A stretch of 64,000 nucleotides of DNA, taken from assembly GCA_910583895.1 (NCBI GenBank), contig CAJTYJ010000009.1:1-64000 (forward strand). Reading direction: 5' to 3'. The stretch is from an uncultured Lachnospiraceae bacterium. GTDB taxonomy: Bacteria; Bacillota; Clostridia; Lachnospirales; Lachnospiraceae. The notes under the pieces were generated by a model. That model saw only the letters and a program-made list of their open reading frames with translations. It ran no database searches and was not told where the DNA came from. Positions 1 to 7,928 of this stretch are shown here, piece by piece. The number at the start of each line of letters is the position of its first letter. Position 1 is the stretch's first letter. A program made the position numbers and the translations under genes.

Positions 1-54
1 ATTCAGGTTCTTGTGAGCGCTACGCTCGTGAGGGTTCAAGTCCCTTCTTCCGCA
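1..54 (+). tRNA. tRNA-Leu(CAG), 3' part, cut by window edge
   Basis: The sequence starts in the anticodon loop (TT-CAG-G, anticodon CAG at 4-6). It continues through a long variable arm with stem GAGCG/CGCTC, a T-arm with loop TTCAAGT (35-41), the acceptor strand CTTCCGC (47-53) and discriminator A at 54. The long variable arm with discriminator A fits tRNA-Leu rather than tRNA-Ser. CCA is not encoded. The 5' half lies outside the window, so the acceptor pairing cannot be checked. Confidence 0.85.
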
Positions 55-60
55 TTTTAC

Positions 61-99
61 AACACAAAACCCGAGCCATGATGGTTCGGGTTTTGTGTT
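61..99. terminator. Bidirectional terminator between tRNA-Leu and capA-like gene
   Basis: A 17-bp stem (61-77 with 83-99, one G-T wobble) starts with an A-rich arm and ends in TTTTGTGTT, so it gives a T-rich tract in both directions. It sits between the converging tRNA gene and the minus-strand CapA-like gene and can stop both transcripts. Confidence 0.8.
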
Positions 100-113
100 G
101 TTTTGATATCGTG

Positions 114-1319
114 TTATTCTGATGGATCGGGCGGTATCAGCAATCCTTCGGGGGAGACTTGGACGTCAAAGGACAGGTCGGTCAGATGCTGGTAGAGGGA
201 GCCAGGGTCCTGTATGGAAGTCAGAACGCCGTTTTCCCGTCTGCAGGGATGGAGCCGGACTGCAAGAGAACCATCTTCGGAAAAGACCGCAAGTAAAAGC
301 AGGGTGTCGTCAGAACGGTTGCCGAACAGATAATTGCCAAGACTGTACAGGATGGGCACGCCTTTATAATATTCAAAGCCCTGGAGAACATGGGGATGAC
401 AGCCGACGATCAGGTCGGCACCGGCATCAATGTAGCCTCTGGCAAGACTGCGCTGATAGTCTTCCGGGGTTTCGTTTCGCTCAATGCCCCAGTGGACAAA
501 GACGATGACATGATCATAGAGCGCATCCGCTTCCGCGATGGCGGCATTTAGTCTGGCAGGGTCGTAAGTCTGAAAAAGCCCTGGCTGGCTGTCCGTAGCA
601 TACCAGTCGTAGGAGGGGGACACTCTGGTGGCAGCGAAGATGGCGAAAGACTGTCCGTGGACGGTGGACACTGCCGGGGCGGAGGCTTCGGTGAAGTTAT
701 AGCCGCCCCCAACGCAGGTGATATCGGCATCCTTCAGAGTATCCAATGTGTCGCAGAAGGCATCCCGTCCGAAATCCAGGGCGTGATTGTTGGCGACGGT
801 CACCAGGTCAACCCCCAGTTCCTGGAAGATGGAGACGTATTTGGGATCGGTGCGGAACGTGTACTGCTTGTCCTCCATGGCTTCGCCCCGGAGACTGAAG
901 GGAAATTCTTCATTGATCATAAACAGATCGGCTTCCTGCATCAAAGAAAGCATGTCTGCATCGGCAAGTGCCAGGACGCCGTTTTTGTCGTAGGCGGCGA
1001 CAGACTGTTCAGAGAACATGACATCTCCGGCAAAGGCAAGCACGGCCTCTGAGGAGTCCGATGGCTGTTCATTATCCGGTATTGGTGTCTGTTCGGTATC
1101 CGGATTTGTCGTTGGTTCTTTTTCTTCTGAAGAAAGTTCTTCCAAAGGCGGCGTCTTTGGGGAGTTTTGTTCATCAGAAGGTTCCTGCGCTTCCTTTGGG
1201 GGAGGCGGTGTCTGCCCGGGTGTGGATTTTGGCAGGTTGGTATTCCAGAGAAACCAGGCAAGGACCAATACAATGCCGAGGGCCAGTCCGATGCCGATTC
1301 CTTTTGCGAATGTTTTCAT
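114..1319 (-). CDS. CapA family (PGA_cap) membrane-anchored surface protein
   Basis: A 401-residue protein with an N-terminal membrane segment (about residues 6-25), a Pro/Glu/Ser-rich linker (about 30-92) and a CapA-type calcineurin-like domain. Visible motifs are FAGDVMF (about 96), NEEFPFS, VTVANNHALDFG, VHWG, GCHPHVLQG and SLGNYLFG, the His/Asp/Asn pattern of this metallophosphatase-like fold. The start at 1319 is preceded by GGAGG. A longer upstream frame to 1529 has no such site. Family members are linked to poly-gamma-glutamate capsule synthesis, but no capB/capC-like gene is nearby, so the role here is unknown. It is probably anchored in the membrane with the domain outside. Confidence 0.85.
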   Translation of the reverse strand: MKTFAKGIGIGLALGIVLVLAWFLWNTNLPKSTPGQTPPPPKEAQEPSDEQNSPKTPPLEELSSEEKEPTTNPDTEQTPIPDNEQPSDSSEAVLAFAGDVMFSEQSVAAYDKNGVLALADADMLSLMQEADLFMINEEFPFSLRGEAMEDKQYTFRTDPKYVSIFQELGVDLVTVANNHALDFGRDAFCDTLDTLKDADITCVGGGYNFTEASAPAVSTVHGQSFAIFAATRVSPSYDWYATDSQPGLFQTYDPARLNAAIAEADALYDHVIVFVHWGIERNETPEDYQRSLARGYIDAGADLIVGCHPHVLQGFEYYKGVPILYSLGNYLFGNRSDDTLLLLAVFSEDGSLAVRLHPCRRENGVLTSIQDPGSLYQHLTDLSFDVQVSPEGLLIPPDPSE

Positions 1320-1353
1320 TTGGTAGAGTAACCTCCTTGCTGTACTGATAGTT

Positions 1354-1382
1354 ACTATAGCACGGATTGCAGGGTGTGCCAA
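1354..1382 (-). promoter_or_regulatory. Promoter of the capA-like gene
   Basis: On the minus strand TTGGCA (1377-1382) and TATAGT (1354-1359) are separated by 17 bp and lie 35 bp upstream of the start at 1319. Confidence 0.6.
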
Positions 1383-1423
1383 GGAAAAGTCCATACAGAC
1401 AAAAGTCAGGACAAGAACAGGGC

Positions 1424-1452
1424 TTGCATTTTCGGAAGTTCCTTTATAAGAT
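1424..1452 (+). promoter_or_regulatory. Promoter of pyrC
   Basis: TTGCAT (1424-1429), a 17-bp spacer and TAAGAT (1447-1452) lie about 57 bp upstream of the pyrC start. It is divergent from the capA-like promoter. Confidence 0.5.
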
Positions 1453-1509
1453 AGAAGACAGGTAGAATCTGAAATGGTGCGGCCGGACAGGCCGGGACAG
1501 GAGCGGCGT

Positions 1510-2787
1510 ATGAGTATGATATTGATCAAAAATGGAAGAGTGGTGGATCCGGTAACCGGGACGGATCAGGTGCTGGATGTGCTTTTGGAAGGAGACCGGA
1601 TCAAAAAAGTCAGAGAGGAACTCGAAGATTCAGGAGCGCAGGTACTGGATGCAAAAGGACTTGTTGTTGCTCCGGGTCTTATGGATGCCCACGTGCATTT
1701 TCGGGATCCGGGGTTTACCTACAAAGAAGATATTGAGACCGGAGCCAGGGCAGCTGCCCGGGGAGGCTTTACGACCGTGGTTTGCATGGCCAACACAAAG
1801 CCTGCGGCGGACCATCCGGACATTCTTCGTTATGTGCAGGAAAAAGCAGAGAAGACAAAGATTCATGTGCTGCAGGCAGCGGCGGTGACAAAAGGGCTGA
1901 GAGGGGAAGAGCTGGTGGATATGAAGGCGCTTGCAGATGCCGGCGCGCCGGGGTTTACGGATGACGGAATTCCTCTGGTGGATGAAAAACTTTTGCTGGA
2001 AGCCATGAAACAGGCAGCTGCCCTGGGACTTCCGATCAGTCTCCATGAAGAAGATCCGCTTCTGATCAAAGGAGCGGGCGTTCATCAGGGAGCGGTGTCA
2101 GAAAAGCTCGGATACGGAGGCGCCGCCAGAGCGGCAGAGGATGTGATGGTGGCACGGGACTGTATGCTTGCACTGCACACCGGGGCCCGCATCTGCATCC
2201 AGCATATCAGTTCTAAAAATTCCGTGGAGCTTGTAAGGCTTGCAAAAAAGATGGGGGCAGATGTCCATGCGGAGGCGACGCCCCATCATTTTACACTGAC
2301 AGACGAAGCGGTTCTGAAGTACGGGACCAATGCCCGGATGAATCCGCCGGTGCGCACAGAGGAAGACCGGCAGGCGATCATCCAGGGGCTGAAAGAAGAG
2401 GTGATCGATATGATTGTGACCGATCATGCGCCTCACAGCAGAGAAGAAAAGGACCGGCCGCTTCTGGAAGCCCCGAGCGGAATCATCGGCCTGGAAACGT
2501 CCCTGGGCCTTGGGATCCGGTCTCTGGTGGAGCCCGGACATCTGACGCTTTTGGAACTTTTGAAGCGTATGAGCAGAAATCCTGCTGAATTTTACCGGAT
2601 ACGCCCGGGCAGTATACAAGAAGGCGCTTTGGCAGATCTGGTGATTTTCGCAGAGGAGGAGCTCTGGACGGCGGGAACATTTGCCTCCAAAGCTTCCAAC
2701 AGCCCTTTCACGGGCTGGGAACTGCCGGGGAAAGTTTACTATACGATCTGCGGCGGACAGGTGGTGTACTGCGGGCTTGATGCGTGA
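1510..2787 (+). CDS. pyrC: Dihydroorotase
   Basis: A 425-residue class I dihydroorotase, which interconverts carbamoyl aspartate and dihydroorotate in pyrimidine synthesis. Metal ligands fall at the positions expected for the Bacillus/Aquifex type: H61 and H63 (HVHFRDPG), D153 (FTDDG), H179 (SLHEED), H232 (IQHISS) and D305 (TDHAPH). The start at 1510 has AGGAG six bases upstream. The frame could extend to 1474 without a ribosome binding site. No other pyrimidine gene is in the window, so this copy stands alone here. It ends 3 bp before the convergent CYTH gene. Confidence 0.95.
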   Translation: MSMILIKNGRVVDPVTGTDQVLDVLLEGDRIKKVREELEDSGAQVLDAKGLVVAPGLMDAHVHFRDPGFTYKEDIETGARAAARGGFTTVVCMANTKPAADHPDILRYVQEKAEKTKIHVLQAAAVTKGLRGEELVDMKALADAGAPGFTDDGIPLVDEKLLLEAMKQAAALGLPISLHEEDPLLIKGAGVHQGAVSEKLGYGGAARAAEDVMVARDCMLALHTGARICIQHISSKNSVELVRLAKKMGADVHAEATPHHFTLTDEAVLKYGTNARMNPPVRTEEDRQAIIQGLKEEVIDMIVTDHAPHSREEKDRPLLEAPSGIIGLETSLGLGIRSLVEPGHLTLLELLKRMSRNPAEFYRIRPGSIQEGALADLVIFAEEELWTAGTFASKASNSPFTGWELPGKVYYTICGGQVVYCGLDA

Positions 2788-2789
2788 AA

Positions 2790-3239
2790 TCAGAGTTTGC
2801 TTAGATTGCTGTTGTGATACAAGGGGGAGTTGGTGACGTCTTCGCCAAACCATGCGGGAGGCAGAAAGGCAAGTGCTTCTTCCTCTGTGGGAAATTCCAC
2901 CTCGGCCAGAAGAAGACCTTCTTTGGGGCTGGAAAACAGGTCCAGCTCGATGGTATAGGGAGGCAGAGGGATCAAATAACGCCGCTTGCAGATCAGCCGG
3001 CCGTCGATCTTGGTCTTCAGATGTTCGTAGGCTTCGCCGGTGAGGGGAAGATTGTACTCTTCCCGTACCATGAGGCCTTTGGATTTGTAGGTCAGAAAGA
3101 AAGTGTCGTCCTGGCGGCGGATGCGGACTACCGGATTGGTGCAGAGATAGCCCTGCTCGATGTCGTGGCAGGGATAGGAGGACAGGTTGGCCGGTGGGTT
3201 TGTGATCAGGTATTTGCGTTCGATTTCATAAGATTTCAT
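2790..3239 (-). CDS. CYTH domain protein
   Basis: A 149-residue protein that opens with the CYTH signature ExExK (E5, E7, K9 in YEIERKYL) and has basic and acidic strand motifs (VRIRRQDD, FLTYKSKG, REEYNLPL, ELDLF, AEVEFPTEEEA) that line the triphosphate tunnel in this fold. CYTH proteins are triphosphatases or thiamine triphosphatase-like enzymes that bind inorganic or organic triphosphates with divalent metal. The exact substrate cannot be read from the sequence. The start at 3239 has GGAG upstream. The frame upstream to 3302 has no supporting site. Probably cytoplasmic. Confidence 0.85.
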   Translation of the reverse strand: MKSYEIERKYLITNPPANLSSYPCHDIEQGYLCTNPVVRIRRQDDTFFLTYKSKGLMVREEYNLPLTGEAYEHLKTKIDGRLICKRRYLIPLPPYTIELDLFSSPKEGLLLAEVEFPTEEEALAFLPPAWFGEDVTNSPLYHNSNLSKL

Positions 3240-3321
3240 AAAATAAGACTCCTTTTTGTGGGATTGACTGGTTTTAAAAGGGTTTATCGATGACTGATCC
3301 ATGGTTACTTTTCACGGGACA

Positions 3322-3346
3322 GGAATGCGCACTAGCTGCGCATTCC
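3322..3346. repeat. Perfect palindromic hairpin in the CYTH/PfpI divergent region
   Basis: A 10-bp perfect inverted repeat (GGAATGCGCA, loop CTAGC, TGCGCATTCC) sits between the divergent CYTH and DJ-1 genes. No T-tract follows on either strand, so it is unlikely to be a simple terminator. It could be a repetitive palindrome or an operator. Only one copy is seen in this window. Confidence 0.5.
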
Positions 3347-3448
3347 GTGAGAACATGATTCAGGAGTGAGGTGCTTTGTCATGAATTAGTGTAGCATATT
3401 TGGGGAAGAAATGGTATGATAAAAAGAAAAACAAAAGGAGACAAGAAC

Positions 3449-4000
3449 ATGAGCAGAGTATGTGTGTTTCTTGCAGAGGGCTTTGAAGAGATCGAGGGGC
3501 TGACGGTGGTGGATCTGCTTCGCAGGGCAGGGGTGGAGACGCAGATGGTGTCCATCACAGAGGAGCGGATGGTGACAGGAAGCCATGGGATCCAGGTGCA
3601 GGCCGATGTCTGCCTGAAAGACGCGGATTTTGGACAGACGGAGCTTCTGGTGCTGCCGGGCGGCATGCCGGGGACGAAGCATCTGGGAGCGTGTCAAAAG
3701 CTTACAGAGCTTCTGACGCAGTTTTACAAAGACCAAAAAAAGGTGGCGGCGATCTGTGCAGCGCCCAGTGTGCTGGGGGACCTTGGAATTTTAAAGGGGA
3801 AGAAGGCGGCCTGTTATCCGGGATTCGAAGAGCGCCTTGCGGGCGCGGAAGTCGTATACGACAAAGTGGCGGCTGACGGGAATGTGACGACGAGCCGGGG
3901 CATGGGGACTGCGATCGCCTTTTCTCTTTCTCTGGTGGAACAGCTGGTCTCCCGGGAGAAGGCGCTGGAACTGAAAAAAGGCATTATCTATGGCCATTAG
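3449..4000 (+). CDS. DJ-1/PfpI family protein
   Basis: A 183-residue protein with the DJ-1/PfpI glutamine amidotransferase-like fold. The nucleophile elbow AAICAAPSVLG carries C103, and the FEEIE segment supplies the acidic partner (E14/E16 region), the arrangement of the Glu-Cys pair in DJ-1. The family includes glyoxalase/deglycase-like and stress proteins and YajL/ThiJ homologues. The exact reaction is not clear. The start at 3449 follows AAAGGAG. The length matches YajL-like members (about 190). Confidence 0.9.
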   Translation: MSRVCVFLAEGFEEIEGLTVVDLLRRAGVETQMVSITEERMVTGSHGIQVQADVCLKDADFGQTELLVLPGGMPGTKHLGACQKLTELLTQFYKDQKKVAAICAAPSVLGDLGILKGKKAACYPGFEERLAGAEVVYDKVAADGNVTTSRGMGTAIAFSLSLVEQLVSREKALELKKGIIYGH

Positions 4001-4084
4001 AAGGCAGGGTGCTGAAAAAACGGCAGAAACTTCCAGTATGTCCATGATGTTTTTGAGGATACTATGGGCATGGAGGTGATTAAC

Positions 4085-4306
4085 ATGGCAAGTCAGAACA
4101 GCACATCCGGAACCAACAGCATGGCGGTACCGGAAGCAAAAGCAGCTATGAACCGTTTTAAAGAAGAAGTTGCCAGCGAACTTGGTGTTCCGCTGAAAGA
4201 CGGTTACAATGGCGATCTGACCAGCAGACAGGCTGGTTCCATCGGCGGCGAAATGGTCAAGAAGATGATCATGAAGCAGGAACAGCAGATGTCTTCCGGT
4301 CAGTAA
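4085..4306 (+). CDS. Small acid-soluble spore protein, alpha/beta type
   Basis: A 73-residue protein with the alpha/beta SASP pattern: an N-terminal KEEVASELGV segment around the usual germination protease site and the C-terminal DNA-binding signature with LTSRQAGSIGGEMVKKMI. These proteins coat spore DNA and protect it from UV and heat, and are degraded by GPR protease on germination. The start has GGAGG about ten bases upstream. Its presence indicates an endospore former. Expression is expected from a forespore sigma-G promoter, which I could not identify confidently. Confidence 0.93.
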   Translation: MASQNSTSGTNSMAVPEAKAAMNRFKEEVASELGVPLKDGYNGDLTSRQAGSIGGEMVKKMIMKQEQQMSSGQ

Positions 4307-4329
4307 TAAATGAAAAAGGTTATTTTTCG

Positions 4330-4500
4330 CACAACTGCGCTGCCTGGGCTCCCGCCGCGGGCAGATCATCCTTCCGGACGGTGCTTGGTGAGGGAACAAA
4401 GTGGTGCCAAGGGTGAAAAATACACTCTAATACCCAGAACCTTTCCATAAAGTCTTTCAGGAAGATCTGCCCACGCCGGGCTGAACACCAGGAGACCTGT
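4330..4500 (+). ncRNA. Possible structured RNA between SASP and tig (family unknown)
   Basis: The gap between the SASP gene and tig has no convincing reading frame but shows nested complementarity over about 150 bases: CCTGG (4343-4347) with CCAGG (4488-4492), CCCG (4351-4354) with CGGG (4477-4480) and GGGCAGATC (4359-4367) with GATCTGCCC (4464-4472). Inside are local stems CTTGG/CCAAG and GGGT/ACCC. This rod with internal loops resembles 6S-like RNAs in layout, but I recognise no diagnostic sequence. A terminator follows at 4536. It could also be a structured 3' UTR of the SASP transcript. Confidence 0.35.
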
Positions 4501-4535
4501 GAAAAATAACAAAAAAGAAAAATAACAAAAACAAT

Positions 4536-4567
4536 GGGGCTGTCGCACTAGACAGTCTCATTTTTTT
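4536..4567 (+). terminator. Intrinsic terminator upstream of tig
   Basis: Stem GGGGCTGTC/GACAGTCTC (9 bp, two wobbles) with a 6-base loop, followed by ATTTTTTT. It would end the SASP transcript and the possible RNA upstream before tig. Confidence 0.85.
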
Positions 4568-4647
4568 GTGATATACTCTTAAAATGTCTATGAGTATGTA
4601 AATCGGGCAATACTGATATAAAATACAAGGAGGATATATTCAGAATT

Positions 4648-5934
4648 ATGAGCGTACAGGTAGAAAAATTAGAGAAGAACATGGCGAAATTAACCATCGA
4701 AGTACCCGTTGAGACCGTGGAGAAGGCGATCCAGAACGCGTATCAGAAGATGAAAAAGAATATCAATATTCCAGGCTTCCGGAAAGGAAAAGCGCCGCGT
4801 CAGCTGATTGAGAAGATGTACGGGAAAGAAGTATTTTACAACGATGCCATTGATGAGATGCTTCAGAATTCTTATGCGGATGCGGTAGAAGAGTGCGGGG
4901 AAGAGGTTGTATCCCGTCCGGAACTCAACATCGTGCAGATGGAGAGCAAAAGCCCCTTTATTTATACGGCAACGGTTGCGCTGAAGCCGGAAGTGACACT
5001 TCCGGAGTATAAAGGTATTGAAGTGGAGAAGACTCCGGTGGAGGTCCATGACGAGGAGATCGAGGCAGAGCTTCTGAAAGAGAAAGAAGCCAATGCAAGG
5101 ACGATCACCGTGGAGGACCGGCCGGTTGCAGATAAGGATATCGTTACTCTTGATTTTGAGGGATTTGTGGACGGAGAGGCATTCGAGGGCGGCAAAGGCG
5201 AGAACTATGATCTGACCATCGGTTCCGGCGCTTTTATTCCCGGTTTTGAAGAGCAGCTTGTGGGAGCAAAAATCGGAGAAGATCTGGATGTGAATGTAAC
5301 CTTCCCGGAGAACTACAACGCGAAAGAGCTGGCAGGCAAAGCGGCCGTGTTCAAATGCCGTGTCAACGGAATCAAAGTAAAAGAGCTTCCGGAGGTAGAT
5401 GATGAATTTGCCCAGGAAGTATCGGAGTTTGAAACGCTGGATGAATATAAAGCAGATATCAGGGAAAGACTTCTCAAAGACAAAGAGGAAGATGCAAAGA
5501 AGATCAAAGAAGACCTTGTGATCCAGAAGATCATCGAGGGTGCCAAGATGGATATTCCGGATGCGATGGTGAATTTCCAGGCAGAGCAGCTGATGGATGA
5601 TTTTGCACAGCGGATCCAGATGCAGGGGATGTCTTTGGAACAATACTTCCGGTTTACTGGAATGACACAGGAACAGTACGAAGAGCAGATGCGTCCGAGA
5701 GCACTGCAGAACATCCAGAGCAGACTGGTTCTGGAGGCGGTTGCCAAAGCAGAAAATCTGGAAGTGACGGAGGCGGATGTGGATGCTGAGATGCAGAAGA
5801 TGGCGGATCAGTACAAGATGGAAGTGGAAAAAGTAAAAGAGTTCTTCGGAGAGAGTCAGATTGAGGAGATGAAAAAAGACCTTGCGATCCAGAAGGCAAT
5901 TGATCTGGTGGCCGGGGCAGCAGTAGAGGTATAG
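4648..5934 (+). CDS. tig: Trigger factor (ribosome-associated chaperone, PPIase)
   Basis: A 428-residue protein with the N-terminal ribosome-binding domain carrying the GFRKGKAP signature (about residues 44-51), a central FKBP-type peptidyl-prolyl isomerase domain (about 150-245, with VTLDFEGFVDGEAFEGG and IPGFEEQLVGAKIGE) and a C-terminal helical chaperone domain. It binds nascent chains at the ribosome exit tunnel. The length is typical. GGAGG sits upstream of the start. It heads the tig-clpP-clpX-lon cluster common in Firmicutes. Confidence 0.97.
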   Translation: MSVQVEKLEKNMAKLTIEVPVETVEKAIQNAYQKMKKNINIPGFRKGKAPRQLIEKMYGKEVFYNDAIDEMLQNSYADAVEECGEEVVSRPELNIVQMESKSPFIYTATVALKPEVTLPEYKGIEVEKTPVEVHDEEIEAELLKEKEANARTITVEDRPVADKDIVTLDFEGFVDGEAFEGGKGENYDLTIGSGAFIPGFEEQLVGAKIGEDLDVNVTFPENYNAKELAGKAAVFKCRVNGIKVKELPEVDDEFAQEVSEFETLDEYKADIRERLLKDKEEDAKKIKEDLVIQKIIEGAKMDIPDAMVNFQAEQLMDDFAQRIQMQGMSLEQYFRFTGMTQEQYEEQMRPRALQNIQSRLVLEAVAKAENLEVTEADVDAEMQKMADQYKMEVEKVKEFFGESQIEEMKKDLAIQKAIDLVAGAAVEV

Positions 5935-5981
5935 ATCAAAGCGCAGCGAGCAGATGTGTGACGGCTCTTTAAGGGTCAGGG

Positions 5982-6009
5982 AGGGCATGGCAAAAGGCTG
6001 TGCCCTTTG
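5982..6009 (+). terminator. Hairpin between tig and clpP
   Basis: A 10-bp stem (5982-5991 with 5997-6006, two wobbles) with loop AAAAG, followed by a short TTT. The T-tract is weak, so it may only attenuate read-through from tig into clpP. Confidence 0.45.
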
Positions 6010-6048
6010 TTCGCGGGGGAGTTTCATATTTAGGAGGAGGACATAATT

Positions 6049-6630
6049 ATGGCATTAGTACCTTACGTCATTGAGCAGACCAGCAGAGGAGAGAGAAGCT
6101 ATGATATCTATTCCCGTCTGCTGAAAGAGAGGATTATCTTTCTTGGAGAAGAGGTAAATGAGACAACAGCCAGCCTGGTGGTGGCACAGCTTCTGTTCCT
6201 GGAATCCGAGGACCCCGGGAAGGACATCAACCTGTACATCAACAGTCCGGGCGGTTCGGTGACCGCCGGCATGGCGATCTTTGACACGATGAATTATATC
6301 AAGTGCGATGTATCCACCATCTGCATCGGCATGGCGGCAAGCATGGGTGCCTTCCTTCTGGCAGGCGGCACCAAAGGAAAGCGTTTTGCGCTGCCCAATG
6401 CAGAGATCATGATTCACCAGCCTCTGGGCGGGGCCAAAGGGCAGGCGACAGAGATTGAGATCGCTGCAAAGCATATTCTGCGCACAAGGGAAAAATTAAA
6501 CACCATCCTGGCAGAACGCACGGGCCAGCCTCTTTCCGAGATTGAAAAGGATACCGAACGTGATAATTACATGACAGCAGATGAAGCAAAGGCCTATGGG
6601 CTGATTGATCAGATAATGGCAAGACATTAA
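6049..6630 (+). CDS. clpP: ATP-dependent Clp protease proteolytic subunit
   Basis: A 193-residue serine peptidase with the full catalytic triad: S98 (GMAASMG), H123 (MIHQPLGG) and D172 (ERDNYM). It forms a tetradecameric chamber fed by ClpX or other Clp ATPases and degrades regulatory and damaged proteins in the cytoplasm. The length is the family norm. AGGAGGAGG lies upstream of the ATG. It is followed after 11 bp by clpX, so the two are very likely co-transcribed. Confidence 0.98.
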   Translation: MALVPYVIEQTSRGERSYDIYSRLLKERIIFLGEEVNETTASLVVAQLLFLESEDPGKDINLYINSPGGSVTAGMAIFDTMNYIKCDVSTICIGMAASMGAFLLAGGTKGKRFALPNAEIMIHQPLGGAKGQATEIEIAAKHILRTREKLNTILAERTGQPLSEIEKDTERDNYMTADEAKAYGLIDQIMARH

Positions 6631-6641
6631 GGGAGAATTAC

Positions 6642-7865
6642 ATGGCTAGAAATGAAATCAGATGTTCTTTTTGCGGGAAGACGGAGAGCCAGGTCCTGAA
6701 ACTTTTGAAGGGACCAAACGGCGTCTACATCTGTGACGCGTGTGTGGAGCTCTGCTCTGAGATCATCGAGGAGGAACTCAATGAAGATGTGGACAGCTTC
6801 GATGAGGAAGAGATCAATCTGTTAAAACCGGAAGAAATCAAAGAATTTCTGGATGATTATGTCATCGGACAGGAGAATGCCAAAAAGGCGCTCAGCGTGG
6901 CGGTGTACAATCATTATAAAAGGATTCTTGCCGGACAGGATCTGGATGTGGAGCTTCAGAAGAGCAACGTCCTGCTTCTTGGCCCGACCGGTTCCGGAAA
7001 GACCCTGCTTGCACAGACGCTTGCAAGAATTCTGAATGTTCCGTTTGCCATCGCAGATGCAACGACACTGACAGAGGCAGGCTATGTGGGCGAAGATGTG
7101 GAAAACATTCTTTTAAAGATCATACAGGCAGCGGACTATGACATTGAGCGTGCCCAGAAGGGCATCATCTATATTGACGAGATTGACAAGGTTACGAGAA
7201 AATCGGAAAATCCGTCCATCACCCGGGATGTGTCAGGAGAAGGAGTTCAGCAGGCACTCTTAAAGATCCTGGAAGGAACCGTCGCTTCGGTTCCGCCTCA
7301 GGGAGGCAGAAAGCATCCCCATCAGGAGCTTCTGCAGATTGATACGACCAACATTCTTTTTATCTGCGGCGGGGCTTTTGAAGGGCTTGACAAGATCATC
7401 GAGACCCGTATGGACCGGGGATCCATCGGTTTCAACGCGGATATCCGGGATCGGCGCAGGGAGAATGTAGGTGAGCTTCTGCGCAATGCCCTTCCGGAAG
7501 ATTTCATCAAGTTTGGTATGATTCCGGAGTTTATGGGGCGCGTGCCGATTGCGGTATCTTTGGATCCTCTGAGTCGGGACGATATGGTACGGATCCTTGT
7601 GGAGCCGAAGAACTCCATTATCCGGCAGTATCAGAAGCTCTTCCAACTGGATGAGGTAGAGCTTAAGTTTGACGAGAAAGCAGTGGAGGCGGTGGCGGAG
7701 AAGACGATCTCGAGAAAAACCGGAGCCAGAGGTCTGCGCTCGATTATGGAAGAGACGATGATGGATCTGATGTTCACGATTCCGTCCGATAACAGCATCA
7801 AAACCTGCATTATTACAAAAGAAGCTGTGGAGGGAACCGGTGCACCGATGATAACCAGAAAGTAA
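6642..7865 (+). CDS. clpX: ATP-dependent Clp protease ATP-binding subunit ClpX
   Basis: A 407-residue AAA+ unfoldase. The N-terminal zinc-binding domain has C8, C11, C31 and C34. Walker A is GPTGSGKT (114-121), Walker B is IIYIDEIDK, and RKSENPSITRDVSGEGVQQALLKILEG is matched in shortened form by the usual ClpX pore and sensor segments. It delivers substrates to ClpP, encoded immediately upstream. The length is typical. Confidence 0.98.
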   Translation: MARNEIRCSFCGKTESQVLKLLKGPNGVYICDACVELCSEIIEEELNEDVDSFDEEEINLLKPEEIKEFLDDYVIGQENAKKALSVAVYNHYKRILAGQDLDVELQKSNVLLLGPTGSGKTLLAQTLARILNVPFAIADATTLTEAGYVGEDVENILLKIIQAADYDIERAQKGIIYIDEIDKVTRKSENPSITRDVSGEGVQQALLKILEGTVASVPPQGGRKHPHQELLQIDTTNILFICGGAFEGLDKIIETRMDRGSIGFNADIRDRRRENVGELLRNALPEDFIKFGMIPEFMGRVPIAVSLDPLSRDDMVRILVEPKNSIIRQYQKLFQLDEVELKFDEKAVEAVAEKTISRKTGARGLRSIMEETMMDLMFTIPSDNSIKTCIITKEAVEGTGAPMITRK

Positions 7866-7872
7866 GAGAGAC

Positions 7873-7900
7873 GAGGGGCCTTGAATCAAGGCCTCTCTTT
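7873..7900 (+). terminator. Hairpin between clpX and lon
   Basis: An 11-bp stem (7873-7883 with 7887-7897, one wobble) with a three-base loop, followed by TTTGTT. The short T-tract suggests partial termination between clpX and lon. Confidence 0.55.
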
Positions 7901-7928
7901 GTTCGAATTAAGGATACAGAGGTAGATT

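Noticed and set aside
4536..4567. A regulatory attenuator for tig
   Set aside because: The hairpin with T-tract lies more than 80 bases before tig and no alternative pairing is seen; a simple terminator of upstream transcription explains it.
4690..6027. A 445-codon minus-strand frame opposite tig
   Set aside because: It is the antisense shadow of the trigger factor gene, has no family motifs and is rich in Leu, His and Phe as expected for an antisense frame.
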